DNA from: Pseudorhodobacter antarcticus
GTDB lineage: Bacteria > Pseudomonadota > Alphaproteobacteria > Rhodobacterales > Rhodobacteraceae
Reading direction: 5' to 3'
Assembly: GCA_945860375.1 (NCBI GenBank)
Contig: CAMAQR010000006.1
Coordinates: 52,345-116,344, forward strand
Length of the DNA: 64,000 nt
Both the position numbers and the translations under genes were made by a program. How positions within the stretch are numbered: position 1 is the first letter of the stretch; each line of letters starts with the position of its first letter. The notes under the pieces were generated by a model. The model saw nothing but the letters and a program-made list of their open reading frames with translations. It ran no database searches and was not told the DNA's origin. Below are positions 26,751 through 36,631 of this stretch, in pieces.

Positions 26751-27908
26751 ATGGAAGATTGGCAACACGGCGGCTTTGGTCTGTATATTCACTGGCCATT
26801 TTGCGAATCCAAATGCCCGTACTGCGATTTCAACAGCCATGTTGCCACGCATATCGACCAGAATCGCTGGAATCGGGCGTATCTGACCGAGATAGATCGT
26901 CTTGGACTTGAAACGAGGGGCCGACGGCTGGACAGCGTGTTTTTCGGTGGCGGTACGCCGTCCCTGATGTCACCCGACATTGTGGCAGCAATTCTGGAAC
27001 GCGTCCGGGCCACTTGGCCAATGCGCAACGATCCAGAAATAACTCTGGAAGCGAACCCAGGCTCAATCGAAGCTGGGCGATTTCGGGGCTATCGCGACGG
27101 CGGGGTGACGCGAGTTTCGATGGGTATGCAGGCAATGAATGATGTCGATTTGCGTCGGCTTGGCCGTCGACATACGGCAGCAGAGGCGCGCAAAGCTTTC
27201 GAAATCGCGCGGGATTGCTTTGACCGAGTGAGCTTTGACCTGATCTACGCCAGACAAGATCAGTCTGCCAATGAGTGGTCGGTTGAGCTTTCAAAGGCGC
27301 TGGACTTGGCGATCGACCATTTGTCCTTATATCAACTGACCATAGAGGATGGTACGGCCTTTGGTGATAGGCTTGCGAAAGGCGGCCTGAAGGGACTTCC
27401 AAGCGACGATCTGTCGGCGGAACTGTATGAAATAACACAAGATTTGGCCAATAAGCGAAACATGCCCGCTTACGAGGTTTCCAATCACGCGCGCGCCGGA
27501 TCGGAATCCGCTCACAACTTGATATACTGGCGCGGCGGCGACTATATCGGGATTGGGCCGGGTGCACACGGGCGCATCACGGCGCACGGGATACGGCAAG
27601 CCACAGTGGCACCGAAAGCGCCGGGCAAATGGTTGGAATTGGTCGAAGCGAGCCGGCCTGGAGAGTTCGCCAGGGACGCCTTGTCCCCAAAAGACCACGC
27701 TCTGGAATACCTGATGATGTCGATCCGCTTGACGGAAGGCTTGGACCTGCAACGGTATGGCAACATCGCCGGGAAGCCGCTAAAGGCCGAGTCAATCGAA
27801 GCACTGGTTGACTTGGGCATGGTCGTGACCGGTTCGAACAGACTTAAATCTACAGTTCAGGGTCGTATGGTGCTAAATGCTGTGATCAGGGAATTGGCCG
27901 AGGACTAA
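26751..27908 (+). CDS. hemW: radical SAM heme chaperone HemW
   Basis: HemW-type proteins (formerly annotated as oxygen-independent coproporphyrinogen oxidase) bind and deliver heme. The 385-residue product has the cluster motif CESKCPYCDF: cysteines 18, 22 and 25 followed by X-Phe. HemN enzymes have a fourth cysteine there, so HemW is preferred. SVFFGGGTPSLMSP (SAM binding), SMGMQAMND, SFDLIYARQDQ and a C-terminal HemN-type domain are present. It starts 2 bases after ridA, at the end of the rph-rdgB-ridA-hemW operon. Confidence 0.92.
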   Translation: MEDWQHGGFGLYIHWPFCESKCPYCDFNSHVATHIDQNRWNRAYLTEIDRLGLETRGRRLDSVFFGGGTPSLMSPDIVAAILERVRATWPMRNDPEITLEANPGSIEAGRFRGYRDGGVTRVSMGMQAMNDVDLRRLGRRHTAAEARKAFEIARDCFDRVSFDLIYARQDQSANEWSVELSKALDLAIDHLSLYQLTIEDGTAFGDRLAKGGLKGLPSDDLSAELYEITQDLANKRNMPAYEVSNHARAGSESAHNLIYWRGGDYIGIGPGAHGRITAHGIRQATVAPKAPGKWLELVEASRPGEFARDALSPKDHALEYLMMSIRLTEGLDLQRYGNIAGKPLKAESIEALVDLGMVVTGSNRLKSTVQGRMVLNAVIRELAED

Positions 27909-28225
27909 GAAGAGTTTCCTATTTTTGATATCCCACGCGGTTGATCTCTGCATGAGGTCGCCAACTCTGCGGATTGACTTTGGGTTTCTGGCTGGTCCCA
28001 TCTTTGAATAGGTTGCTCCTTTCAGAAACTCATGTCAGCCTGCAACAATACATACCGCAGCACTATCGGTTTTGCAGGTCAGGGGTTAACTCCCACGGCG
28101 CCGCCCGTTTTAAGTGTCGAAATCTGACCTTTGGAATTGCCAAGATTGGCTATGAGCCGTCCCCCGCATGCGGCGGCCGACACCTCACTCCGGTTCAAAT
28201 TCAGTTGGTTTTCGGAAAGCTGCCT
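27909..28225. other. 317-bp gap between hemW and parB, nothing recognised
   Basis: Lies between convergent genes. I see no coding frame with homology or codon character, no terminator with a T-run, and no tRNA. Palindromic pieces such as CCGCATGCGG (near 28167) and a GGTTCAAATTC string (near 28192) occur but do not build a known structure. It could hold a decayed gene or a small RNA. Confidence 0.4.
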
Positions 28226-29134
28226 TTATCTGGCCACGTCTCGCGGGATCACGGATAACACGCCACAAAGAAGGTCCAAGTCCTCCAGCGTCCGATAGCT
28301 GATCGTGAGCTTGCCACCCAAACCGCCCGGTCCATGATCAATCCTGACACCCATATTGAGGTTTGCCGAAAGGTCCAACTCGATGGAACGAGTGTCAGCG
28401 TCTTTACTTTCGCGACGGGCGGGGCCACGTTTTTTGGTGATCTCTGTCGCCGCCTTGCGTACCAACTGCTCGGTCTCGCGCACAGAAAGCCCGCGCGTTA
28501 CAACCTGCCGCGCCAAATCGCTCGAATTGTTGGAGGTAATCAGGGCGCGCGCATGGCCTGCTGATAACTTTCCCACCTTTACAAGGCCCTGGACATCCTC
28601 TGGAAGCGTCAGCAAGCGTAAAAGGTTCGCGATGTGGCTGCGGCTGCGCGACAGCGCTTCGGCAATCTTCTCTTGGGTATGGCCAAAACGTTGCATCAGC
28701 TGCTTGTAGGCAAAGGCCTCTTCGATGGCATTGAGCTCTGCCCGTTGAATGTTTTCGATGATTGCGATCTCAAGGACTTCTGAATCGCTGAATTCGCGCA
28801 CAATCACCGGCAATTCGTGCAGCTGCGCCATCTGCGCCGCCCGCCAGCGTCGTTCACCAGCGACGATTTCGTATCGGTCTTCATCAGCGATGCGCCGAAC
28901 GATCAATGGCTGGATGACGCCCTTTTGCCGCAGAGAATCAGCAAGATCGCTCAGCGCTCCGGGCTCAAAATCGCGACGCGGCTGGTCTGGATTTGGAACG
29001 ATGCTCTCAACTGGCACCATAAGCTCTGAGCGCCGCTGAGACGGCACACCGCCCCGAGGCACATCCAGATTGACGTCCGCCATAAGCGCAGACAGGCCGC
29101 GCCCCAGACCGCGGCGATCAGATTTCTTTTCCAT
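28226..29134 (-). CDS. parB: chromosome partitioning protein ParB
   Basis: A CTPase that loads at parS sites, spreads as a clamp and drives origin segregation with ParA. The 302-residue product starts RRGLGRGLSALM (the ParA-stimulating N-terminus). The CTP-binding box GERRWRAAQMA, the helix-turn-helix SRSRSHIANLLRLLTLP and a C-terminal dimer domain follow. ATG at 29134 shares a base with the parA stop (TGATG); a GTG at 29137 is also possible. Its cognate parS sites lie within about 10 kb on both sides. Confidence 0.96.
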   Translation of the reverse strand: MEKKSDRRGLGRGLSALMADVNLDVPRGGVPSQRRSELMVPVESIVPNPDQPRRDFEPGALSDLADSLRQKGVIQPLIVRRIADEDRYEIVAGERRWRAAQMAQLHELPVIVREFSDSEVLEIAIIENIQRAELNAIEEAFAYKQLMQRFGHTQEKIAEALSRSRSHIANLLRLLTLPEDVQGLVKVGKLSAGHARALITSNNSSDLARQVVTRGLSVRETEQLVRKAATEITKKRGPARRESKDADTRSIELDLSANLNMGVRIDHGPGGLGGKLTISYRTLEDLDLLCGVLSVIPRDVAR

Positions 29135-29961
29135 CACTTATGCTCCTGCGACGACCGAGGTGTTATTGGGTGTCGCGCCAGAACTTCTTTTGCAAGCGCG
29201 CGGTAGGCTTCGGAGCCCTTTGATGTCGAATCGTAAATCAGGACGGGCAGTGCATAGGACGGAGCTTCGCTGACCCGCACGTTTCGTGGTATCACCGTCT
29301 TGAACACGAGATCCCCTAAAGTTTTGCGCGCGTCGCTTTCAACTTGTTGCGACAGCCTATTGCGACCGTCTACCATCGTTAGCGCGACGCCTTCGATCCG
29401 CAAGGAGGGGTTCGCGCTTTGCCGCACTTCCCGAATGGTCAGCATCAACTGCGACAACCCTTCGAGTGCAAAAAACTCTGCCTGCAATGGCACCAACACG
29501 CCGTGGCTTGCAACCAGCGCATTGATCGTCAGCAGGCTGAGCGATGGCGGGCAGTCAATCAAGACGAAATCAACATCCAAGAGATCCATTCCAGGGCCGC
29601 GCAGCGCGTCATGTAATAAAAAACTTCGCTTTTCGTTGGAAACCAACTCCATGTCAGCCGAAGACAGATCGGAATTCGAGGGACAAATCAGCAACCCCTC
29701 GAAATCAGTTGCCATAACCGCCTCGGTCAACGGCAATTCTTCAATAAGCAGATCATAGCTCGTCTTTTTCCGCATCGCCGGCAAAACGCCGAGGCCCGTC
29801 GAAGCGTTACCTTGCGGATCAAGGTCCACCAGCAGTACCCGAGCGCCAGCCTCAACAAGTGCAGCAGACAGGTTTATAGTGGTGGTGGTTTTCCCTACTC
29901 CGCCTTTTTGGTTTGCGATTGCCAGAATATACGGACGCTGATCACGCGCGGCTTCAAACAT
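29134..29961 (-). CDS. parA: chromosome partitioning ATPase ParA
   Basis: A Walker-type ATPase that binds DNA non-specifically and moves ParB-parS complexes. The 275-residue product has the deviant Walker A KGGVGKTTT (residues 19-27, with the signature first lysine), LLVDLDPQGNASTGLG and FVLIDCPPSLSLLT. It lacks the N-terminal DNA-binding extension of plasmid type Ia proteins, so it is the chromosomal type. The start overlaps the end of rsmG by 8 bases, and its end overlaps parB. Confidence 0.96.
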   Translation of the reverse strand: MFEAARDQRPYILAIANQKGGVGKTTTTINLSAALVEAGARVLLVDLDPQGNASTGLGVLPAMRKKTSYDLLIEELPLTEAVMATDFEGLLICPSNSDLSSADMELVSNEKRSFLLHDALRGPGMDLLDVDFVLIDCPPSLSLLTINALVASHGVLVPLQAEFFALEGLSQLMLTIREVRQSANPSLRIEGVALTMVDGRNRLSQQVESDARKTLGDLVFKTVIPRNVRVSEAPSYALPVLIYDSTSKGSEAYRALAKEVLARHPITPRSSQEHK

Positions 29962-30577
29962 TCCGGATATCTTTCAACACAAGAATTGCGGCTTCATCAT
30001 CGGTCCGACTTCGGTGCGAAGCAACCTCAAAGCGCCATGATTGCTGCGCCACGGCAATTTCAGTCGCAGCATGCGCACCCTTTGGAAAAATGGCGACCCC
30101 CGAGGCTGCCAAGTGCCGATGGGCATGAGCGCACAGCACCGTTAGCGGTGACAACGCCCGCGCCGAAACAACGTCCGAGCCTTGCGGCGCCACACTGTCA
30201 ATCCGGCTGCAAATCATATTGGCTGACAGGCTCAACTGACGAATGGCCTCGCTTAGGAACACTGATTTGCGGCGGTCGGACTCGACCAAGGTCACACACA
30301 GTTCTTGGCGGGTTTCGGTGGCCATGATGGCCACGACAAGACCCGGAAAGCCTGCGCCGCTACCGATGTCCAGCCACGTCCTTGCATCTGCAGGACAATG
30401 GTCAAAAAGCTGAGCGGAATCAAGAAGATGTCGATTCCAAATATCTACAACAGTGGATTTGGCGATCAGATTTATCGCAGGATTCCAATGTTTCACAAGA
30501 TCGCAAAGCGCGCGAAACTTATCCAATGTTTCAAGTGAAACATTCAACCAGCCTGGAAATTCGACGCTTTCGGTCAT
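29954..30577 (-). CDS. rsmG: 16S rRNA (guanine527-N7)-methyltransferase
   Basis: Methylates G527 of 16S rRNA (formerly GidB). The 207-residue product has the SAM site [33 protein letters not shown] and [14 protein letters not shown]. It overlaps the end of mnmG by 4 bases and the start of parA by 8, the classic gidA-gidB-parA-parB order. A near-perfect parS copy lies within its first 20 codons. Confidence 0.95.
   Translation of the reverse strand: MTESVEFPGWLNVSLETLDKFRALCDLVKHWNPAINLIAKSTVVDIWNRHLLDSAQLFDHCPADARTWLDIGSGAGFPGLVVAIMATETRQELCVTLVESDRRKSVFLSEAIRQLSLSANMICSRIDSVAPQGSDVVSARALSPLTVLCAHAHRHLAASGVAIFPKGAHAATEIAVAQQSWRFEVASHRSRTDDEAAILVLKDIRNV
30527..30542. other. parS-like site with one mismatch
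   Basis: TGTTTCAAGTGAAACA differs from the parS consensus only at position 8 (C to A), which breaks the central CG. It lies in the rsmG coding start (codons for NVSLET). ParB binding may be weak. Confidence 0.55.
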
Positions 30578-32454
30578 TGTGAGGCGACCTCACGCCTGGA
30601 CTTTCGGATATGCGCCAGAATCAAGGTGAGGGCGGCGGGCGTCATGCCTTCAATGCGTCCAGCCTGAGCCAGATTTACCGGGCGAACCCTATTCAACTTT
30701 GTTTTCAATTCAGTCGACAGGCCAGACAGACCATCAAACGAGAAGTCCGAGGGTATCATCGTGCCTTCCTCCTTCTGAAGGGCTGCTGCTTCGGCGTTTT
30801 GACGACCGAGATACTGCGCATAAAGCGCGTCATACCCCACTTGCTGCCGTATTTCTGGCGAAAACCGTCCGAACTCCGGTATCAGCCGTTCAATCTGATC
30901 AAGCGACACGTCAGGAAATGCCATGACCGACAACGCTGATCGCCGCACGCCGTCTTGGCTGACATGGATATCGATCAAAGCCAACTCCCGAGAGCCGAAG
31001 CTTTTCGCGTTCAAGCAGGCTTTTGCTAGACCCATTTCGGTCATTTTTGACGCGAATATTTGCTGACGCTTTGGCCTTACACAGCCAATGTCTATCCCAA
31101 TCTGAGTCAATCGTTGATCTGCATTATCTGCACGCAAGGTCAGTCGGAACTCTGCCCGAGAGGTGAACATGCGATAGGGCTCTGTGACGCCGCGCAAGGT
31201 AAGATCATCGATCATAACCCCCAGATAACTGTTTGATCGACCAAATACACATTGATCGACATTGAGCGCCAATGCCGCTGCATTCAGTCCTGCGACCAAA
31301 CCTTGCGCCGCCGCCTCTTCGTAGCCCGTTGTGCCATTGATCTGACCAGCGAAGAACAATCCCGGCATCGACTTCAATTGCAGCGATAAATCCAAACAGC
31401 GGGGATCGAAATAGTCATACTCGATGGCATAGCCCGGTTGAGTGATGACCACCCGCTCCAATCCGACGATGCTGCGCACATATTCTTGTTGCACGTCCGC
31501 AGGCAGTGAGGTCGAGATGCCATTGGGATAGATCGTGTCGTCGTCCAACCCTTCGGGCTCCAAGAAGACTTGATGCGAAGATTTCTCCGCAAAACGCACA
31601 ACCTTGTCTTCAATTGAAGGACAATAGCGGGGGCCCACACCTTCAATATGCCCGCCGTACATCGCTGATTTATTTATGTTATCTCTTACAATATCATGCG
31701 TCCGCGCGTTGGTGTGGGTGATCCCACAAGAGATTTGTCGCGCGCTTGGTGATTTGTTCAAGAATGAGAAAACAACCGGATCAGCGTCACCGGCCTGATG
31801 TTCCAATACGTCCCAGTTTATGGACTTTCCATCAAGCCGCGGCGGTGTTCCTGTCTTCAGCCGCCCACGAGCCAACCCCAAATCCGCAAGCTGTTCGGCA
31901 AGACGGACTGACGGACGGTCGCCAATCCGCCCTCCTGGCCGCCTCTGATCGCCGACATGGATCATGCCATTCAGGAAAGTCCCGGCCGTTAGAACAATGG
32001 CTGTAGCGCGCAACTCGCTTCCATCTTCCAAAACAACGCCACTGGCGCGTCCCGCATCGATCAGCAGACGCACCACTTCACCTTCCACCACCTCAAGCAG
32101 CGGCTCTTCCGCCAGCAGGCTTTGAATCGCCGCCCGGTAAAGTTTGCGGTCCGCTTGTGCCCGGGGCCCTTGAACAGCGGGTCCTTTGCGGCGATTCAGC
32201 AATCGGAACTGAATGCCCGCCCTATCCGCCGCCAAACCCATGATTCCATCCAATGCGTCAATCTCGCGCACCAAATGTCCCTTGCCCAAGCCACCGATGG
32301 CTGGATTGCACGACATGACCCCCACGCCATCTTTGCGCAATGTCACCAAGGCCGTACGTGCGCCCCTGCGCGCCGACGCCGCAGCCGCTTCAGAACCCGC
32401 ATGTCCGCCGCCAATTACAATGACATCAAAATGTTTCACGTGAAACATCCTCAT
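30574..32454 (-). CDS. mnmG: tRNA uridine-5-carboxymethylaminomethyl modification enzyme MnmG
   Basis: With MnmE it modifies U34 of certain tRNAs (formerly GidA). The 626-residue FAD protein has [20 protein letters not shown] at the N-terminus, [31 protein letters not shown], the signature [15 protein letters not shown] and the [10 protein letters not shown] region. Length is typical. ATG at 32454 overlaps the mnmE stop (ATGA); Met3 could also serve. Residues 3-8 (MFHVKH) are encoded by parS site 2. Confidence 0.96.
   Translation of the reverse strand: MRMFHVKHFDVIVIGGGHAGSEAAAASARRGARTALVTLRKDGVGVMSCNPAIGGLGKGHLVREIDALDGIMGLAADRAGIQFRLLNRRKGPAVQGPRAQADRKLYRAAIQSLLAEEPLLEVVEGEVVRLLIDAGRASGVVLEDGSELRATAIVLTAGTFLNGMIHVGDQRRPGGRIGDRPSVRLAEQLADLGLARGRLKTGTPPRLDGKSINWDVLEHQAGDADPVVFSFLNKSPSARQISCGITHTNARTHDIVRDNINKSAMYGGHIEGVGPRYCPSIEDKVVRFAEKSSHQVFLEPEGLDDDTIYPNGISTSLPADVQQEYVRSIVGLERVVITQPGYAIEYDYFDPRCLDLSLQLKSMPGLFFAGQINGTTGYEEAAAQGLVAGLNAAALALNVDQCVFGRSNSYLGVMIDDLTLRGVTEPYRMFTSRAEFRLTLRADNADQRLTQIGIDIGCVRPKRQQIFASKMTEMGLAKACLNAKSFGSRELALIDIHVSQDGVRRSALSVMAFPDVSLDQIERLIPEFGRFSPEIRQQVGYDALYAQYLGRQNAEAAALQKEEGTMIPSDFSFDGLSGLSTELKTKLNRVRPVNLAQAGRIEGMTPAALTLILAHIRKSRREVASQ
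32432..32447. other. parS centromere site 2 (perfect)
   Basis: TGTTTCACGTGAAACA, identical to site 1, lies at the mnmE/mnmG junction and forms codons 3-8 of mnmG. Confidence 0.93.
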
Positions 32455-33734
32455 TTGCCGATGCAGAAACTAGAGAATATTTCATCCAGCAAGTTCTCCA
32501 CATCAATACGCCCCAAAATCATTTCCAGTGCCCGCGCCGAAATCCGAAGATCGGCCGATACAAGCTCTGGCAGGGTAAGACCGTTCTCCAACCCCTTCTC
32601 GGCCCCGTCCAGACCCGCTATCGCGACAATCAAGGCGTTACGCTGCCTTTCGCGAATCAGCAATCCCGCAGACGCCGCCTGGCCTTCCAATCGTTGGGAA
32701 ATCTGTGCAATCAGCGTCTCTAGGCCCAGCCCCGTCTTGCCCGATACTGCACCTTCGGCGGCTCCAGTCAGATCTGCTTTCCCGAAAACAACGATGTCAT
32801 CGGCCAAGGGCTGCATCGACAACACCTCCTCGGCAGTCACCCGCAGAAACACCCGTAAATCGGCCGCTTTCGCTCGATCCAACGCCCGAGCGATGCCGAT
32901 CTGCTCCACCTCGTCCACTGACTCTCGCAAACCGGCCGTGTCCAAAAGCGTGACGGCCAGCCCAGACAGGTCCATCCGCACCTCGATGACATCTCGCGTG
33001 GTTCCCGCGATCGCCGAAGTGATCGCTGCGTCCCTGCCTGCTAAGGCGTTCAGAAGAGTCGACTTTCCAGCGTTCGGAGCGCCGACAATCGCCACCTCAA
33101 ACCCATCCCGAATGCGCTCTGCCGCCGCTGTTCCTTGCAATTCAGCGCGCAGCTGCTCCAGCAATCCTCGGACGAGTGTGCCAACTTCGGGCATCACGTC
33201 GACCGGCACGTCTTCATCCGCAAAATCTATCGTTGCTTCGATCAGGGCAGCGGCGCGGATCAGATCCCTGCGCCAACCTTCGACCTTTTGGCCAATCGCT
33301 CCAGACAGCACGCGCAAAGCCTGCTTTCGCTGTGATTCGGTTTCAGCGTCAATCAGATCAGCCAGTCCCTCAACCTGGGTCAAGTCCAGACAACCGTTTT
33401 CCAAAGCCCGCCGGGTGAACTCACCTGGTTCGGCCATTCGCAGACCTTCGACCTGCACCAAAGCGCGCAAGATAGAGCCAACAACCGCCAAGCTGCCATG
33501 GACCTGCAACTCGGCACTGGCCTCGCCAGTAAAACTTGCGCCCTCTTCGAACAGCAGAACCAAAGCCTCATCCAGAACTTCACCCTGCCAAGTCAATCGC
33601 CGCAAAGCGGCAAGGCGCATGGTCGGCAAAACACAAAACTGAGCGACAGCTTTATGCGCTTCAGGCCCGGAAATCCGAATGACGGCAATGCCAGCTTTAC
33701 CCCGGGCGCTGGCCAAGGCGAAGATCGTGTCCAT
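32451..33734 (-). CDS. mnmE: tRNA modification GTPase MnmE
   Basis: The GTPase partner of MnmG in wobble-uridine modification. The 427-residue product starts with the THF-binding domain ([23 protein letters not shown]). The helical domain carries an inserted G domain with [16 protein letters not shown] (about residue 218), GTTRDVIEV and LDTAGLRE. It ends with the C-terminal CIGK (CxGK) that is required for modification. It is 27 bases downstream of rho and overlaps mnmG. Confidence 0.96.
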   Translation of the reverse strand: MDTIFALASARGKAGIAVIRISGPEAHKAVAQFCVLPTMRLAALRRLTWQGEVLDEALVLLFEEGASFTGEASAELQVHGSLAVVGSILRALVQVEGLRMAEPGEFTRRALENGCLDLTQVEGLADLIDAETESQRKQALRVLSGAIGQKVEGWRRDLIRAAALIEATIDFADEDVPVDVMPEVGTLVRGLLEQLRAELQGTAAAERIRDGFEVAIVGAPNAGKSTLLNALAGRDAAITSAIAGTTRDVIEVRMDLSGLAVTLLDTAGLRESVDEVEQIGIARALDRAKAADLRVFLRVTAEEVLSMQPLADDIVVFGKADLTGAAEGAVSGKTGLGLETLIAQISQRLEGQAASAGLLIRERQRNALIVAIAGLDGAEKGLENGLTLPELVSADLRISARALEMILGRIDVENLLDEIFSSFCIGK

Positions 33735-33761
33735 GCTTAAACCTTTGACTCTAAACGCCTA

Positions 33762-35033
33762 TCACGCGTTCATGGAATCGAAGAACTCGGTGTTGCTCTT
33801 GGTTTGCTTCAGCTTCGAGATCAGGAATTCGATGGCATCCGTCGTGCCCATCGGGTTCAGAATCCGGCGCAAGACATAGGTTTTCTGCAGGTCAATTTTC
33901 TCGACCAACAACTCTTCCTTCCGAGTGCCCGACTTCAGAATATCAATTGCCGGGAACACCCGCTTGTCAGCAACCTTGCGATCCAGAACAATCTCGCTGT
34001 TGCCCGTGCCTTTGAATTCTTCAAAGATCACCTCATCCATCCGGCTGCCAGTATCGATCAACGCTGTCGCAATAATGGTCAGCGACCCGCCTTCTTCGAT
34101 GTTCCGCGCCGCACCAAAGAAACGCTTGGGACGCTGCAATGCATTTGCGTCGACACCACCCGTCAAGACTTTGCCGGAGGACGGGACCACCGTGTTGAAA
34201 GCACGCCCCAGACGCGTGATGCTGTCCAACAAGATCACCACGTCCCGTTTGTGTTCCACCAGGCGCTTGGCCTTTTCGATCACCATTTCCGCCACGGCCA
34301 CATGCCTTGTTGCGGGTTCATCAAAGGTCGAAGAGACAACTTCACCCTTCACAGACCTCTGCATATCGGTCACTTCCTCGGGCCGCTCGTCGATCAGCAA
34401 GACAATCAGATAGCATTCGGGGTGGTTTACAGCGATCGAGTTGGCGATATTCTGCAACAGCACCGTTTTGCCCGTTCGCGGCGGTGCAACAATCAGCGCA
34501 CGCTGGCCCTTGCCAATCGGACAGACCAAGTCGATGATTCGGGCAGATCGGTCCTTGATCGTTGGATCTTCGACTTCCATCTTCAAACGCTCATCCGGGT
34601 ACAGCGGCGTCAAATTGTCAAAGTGAACTTTGTGCCGCGCCTTTTCTGGGTCGTCAAAATTGATCCGCGTGACTTTTGTCATGCAAAAGTATTTTTCGTT
34701 TTCGCGTGGCGCGGCGATCGCACCTTCAATGGTGTCGCCTGTGCGCAGGCTGAACTGCCGAAGGATCTCTGGCGAGACGTAGATGTCGTCCGGGCCCGGC
34801 AGATAATTCGCAGATGGGCTGCGCAGAAAGCCAAACCCGTCCTGCAACACTTCCAACACGCCGTCGCCGCCAATTTCCCAGCCATCCTCTGCATGTTCCT
34901 TCAAAAGAGCGAACATCATCTCGCCCTTCCGCATGCTAGGGGCGTTTTCGATCTCCCACTCTTCGGCCATGGCCAGCAATTCTGCCGGGGTTTTGGCTTT
35001 CAGATACGCAAGATTCAAATGCTCAACAGTCAT
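33762..35033 (-). CDS. rho: transcription termination factor Rho
   Basis: A hexameric RNA helicase that ends transcription. The 423-residue product has the N-terminal helical Rho domain, the RNA-binding cold-shock fold ([20 protein letters not shown]), Walker [28 protein letters not shown] and the R-loop region [23 protein letters not shown] at 35033 ([12 protein letters not shown]) is preferred over an adjacent upstream GTG. It lies between hemJ and mnmE in the leftward origin block. Confidence 0.97.
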   Translation of the reverse strand: MTVEHLNLAYLKAKTPAELLAMAEEWEIENAPSMRKGEMMFALLKEHAEDGWEIGGDGVLEVLQDGFGFLRSPSANYLPGPDDIYVSPEILRQFSLRTGDTIEGAIAAPRENEKYFCMTKVTRINFDDPEKARHKVHFDNLTPLYPDERLKMEVEDPTIKDRSARIIDLVCPIGKGQRALIVAPPRTGKTVLLQNIANSIAVNHPECYLIVLLIDERPEEVTDMQRSVKGEVVSSTFDEPATRHVAVAEMVIEKAKRLVEHKRDVVILLDSITRLGRAFNTVVPSSGKVLTGGVDANALQRPKRFFGAARNIEEGGSLTIIATALIDTGSRMDEVIFEEFKGTGNSEIVLDRKVADKRVFPAIDILKSGTRKEELLVEKIDLQKTYVLRRILNPMGTTDAIEFLISKLKQTKSNTEFFDSMNA

Positions 35034-35156
35034 CACAGGTCATCCTCGGGCGCGGCCCGTCACAGGGTCAGCAGCGGCAATGTCAATGGAAAGCGGGATG
35101 GCCGAATGGCCGCGCTGATGCTGACCTAAGACCCGCCCTCTGCAAAGTCAACTGTT

Positions 35157-35621
35157 TCAGAACTTTACGATCACCGCTGACACGATAATGATCATGAAAG
35201 CGGTCGGTACCTCGTTCATCATGCGGTAATGGCGCCCGGTCAAGGCATTGGTTCCATTCATAAAATCTTTCCGCCGCCATCCAAGCCAAAGGTGGAACCA
35301 GGTCATACCCAAAACGGATGCGGCCTTTGCCCAAGGCCAGAGCTCTGTCCAGTCCACGACTCTCGGCGTGAACATCAGGGCCAGCCCAAACACCCAAGTC
35401 GCGATACCGGCTGGGGTTGTTATGGCGTTCAGCAGCAGGCGCTCTTGATGCTGAAACAGCAGGTCCACATCGCTGCCCAGTGCAACCCCGCGCTTTTGCA
35501 GGCCTTCCACATGGTAAACATACAAACGCGGCAGATAGAACAGACCCGCCATCCACGCGATCACCGCCATCACATGCAAGGCTTTCAGCCAAGGATAATA
35601 CGTCGCCAGAAAGTCGCCCAC
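35157..35621 (-). CDS. hemJ: protoporphyrinogen IX oxidase HemJ
   Basis: A membrane enzyme that oxidises protoporphyrinogen IX to protoporphyrin IX, the step before ferrochelatase. The 154-residue product has about four transmembrane helices, the conserved His16 in WLKALHVMAVIAWMAGLFYLP and the region FHLWLGWRRKDF. GTG start at 35621 (VGDFLATYYP). It is the gene nearest to the candidate replication origin on the left. hemE, which neighbours it in some relatives, is not present here. Confidence 0.92.
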   Translation of the reverse strand: MGDFLATYYPWLKALHVMAVIAWMAGLFYLPRLYVYHVEGLQKRGVALGSDVDLLFQHQERLLLNAITTPAGIATWVFGLALMFTPRVVDWTELWPWAKAASVLGMTWFHLWLGWRRKDFMNGTNALTGRHYRMMNEVPTAFMIIIVSAVIVKF

Positions 35622-36031
35622 AGGTACACCTCGCTTCTTATCTTCTTCTTAAAGAATAGATTCTAGAAAGGAAGATGTTGTTGTAGGGGCCGTGGATAAC
35701 AGAATTTCTTGGTTTGTCCTGCTTTTTATCCCCAAGGCTCTTTCGGTGGATAAAGAGGTGACTGTGTTGCATACCACGCCAAAATTTCACATAAAGACAT
35801 GATATACATAGATAATCTTACGGGAGTGGTTAGGTGGGATTTAACCCACAACCCATGGAAAACAAGTCTGCCCACAGCGTCCGATTTTGATTGTCCCACT
35901 GTGCGCAAAGCCGCCGGCACGACCGTGAGTTCTTGACAAACCGGGCACTCTGCCGCCTTTTCAGGGCAAATCCGGGCTTACCCCCAAATCCGTGACCGGA
36001 ACACACAGAGATTATCCACAAGGCCGCCCGC
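35622..36031. other. candidate chromosomal replication origin (oriC)
   Basis: A 410-bp region between divergent hemJ and maf has no gene. It contains one perfect DnaA box TTATCCACA (36012-36020) and three single-mismatch boxes: CGTGGATAA (35691-35699), TTATCCCCA (35726-35734) and GGTGGATAA (35745-35753). An AT-rich stretch lies at about 35780-35820, and a GTGGG/CCCAC inverted repeat at about 35833-35849. The position next to maf-aroE-coaE-dnaQ matches the Caulobacter-type origin neighbourhood, and parS sites with parAB lie nearby. All flanking genes point away from it. Exact unwinding element and box use are inferred. Confidence 0.82.
36012..36020 (+). promoter_or_regulatory. perfect DnaA box in the maf leader
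   Basis: TTATCCACA matches the strict DnaA consensus. It ends 11 bases before the maf ATG, and its trailing AAGG may also serve as the ribosome site of maf, so DnaA binding could influence maf. Confidence 0.7.
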
Positions 36032-36631
36032 ATGTCGCGCCCGCTTTTGCTTGCCTCAGCATCTGAAATTCGGCTTCAGCTTTTACGCAAAGCTGGGCTT
36101 GAGGTTTCCGCCCTGCCAGCGCGCGTTGACGAAGATGCCATCCGGCGGGCGTTGCAAAGCGAAGGGGCCACCCCGCGCAATGTCGCCGATGCGTTGGCAG
36201 AGGCGAAGGCGAAAAAGCTGTCTGACAAAAACCCCAGCACTTTGGTGCTGGGCTGCGATCAGGTCCTTGCATCTAAGGGTCAGGTTTTTGCCAAGCCAGA
36301 ATCGGTTGATGACGCCCGTGCGCAGTTGCATTCTTTGCGCGGGCAAACGCACCAATTGCTGTCGGCGCTTGTCCTTTATGACGAGGGCAAGCCGATCTGG
36401 CGGCATGTCGGACAGGCCCGGCTGGCCATGCGGTCAGTGTCCGATGCCTATATCGATGCCTATCTTGCCCGAAACTGGGACTCGGCGCGCCATTCCGTTG
36501 GCGCGTACAAGTTGGAAGAGGAAGGCGTACGGCTGTTCTCTGCCATTGAAGGCGATTACTTCACCATTCTGGGCCTACCCCTGCTGCCCCTGCTTGAATA
36601 TCTTGGACAAAGAGGCTTCATCGCAACATGA
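36032..36631 (+). CDS. Maf family nucleotide pyrophosphatase (YceF-like)
   Basis: Maf proteins hydrolyse modified or non-canonical nucleoside triphosphates. The 199-residue product starts [19 protein letters not shown] (the LASxSxxR motif), has VDEDAIRRA, and LGCDQVLAS, where most Maf proteins have ADTVV. The DQV form points to the YceF (7-methyl-GTP) subgroup. The end, [18 protein letters not shown], is typical. It is the first rightward gene from the candidate origin and overlaps aroE by 4 bases. Confidence 0.88.
   Translation: MSRPLLLASASEIRLQLLRKAGLEVSALPARVDEDAIRRALQSEGATPRNVADALAEAKAKKLSDKNPSTLVLGCDQVLASKGQVFAKPESVDDARAQLHSLRGQTHQLLSALVLYDEGKPIWRHVGQARLAMRSVSDAYIDAYLARNWDSARHSVGAYKLEEEGVRLFSAIEGDYFTILGLPLLPLLEYLGQRGFIAT

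Noticed and set aside
28188..28204. GGTTCAAATTC string resembling a tRNA T-loop
   Set aside because: Flanking bases do not form a 5-bp T-stem and no acceptor or anticodon arm can be placed.
32122..33642. 506-codon plus-strand open frame opposite mnmE/mnmG
   Set aside because: Low-complexity Ser/Arg/Ala composition without motifs; the opposite strand encodes clear MnmE and MnmG.
33804..35129. 441-codon plus-strand open frame opposite rho
   Set aside because: An antisense shadow of rho with no recognisable domain.
35083..35592. Long minus-strand open frame overlapping hemJ
   Set aside because: It is a shifted frame of hemJ with no family features; the hemJ frame has the conserved histidine and membrane helices.
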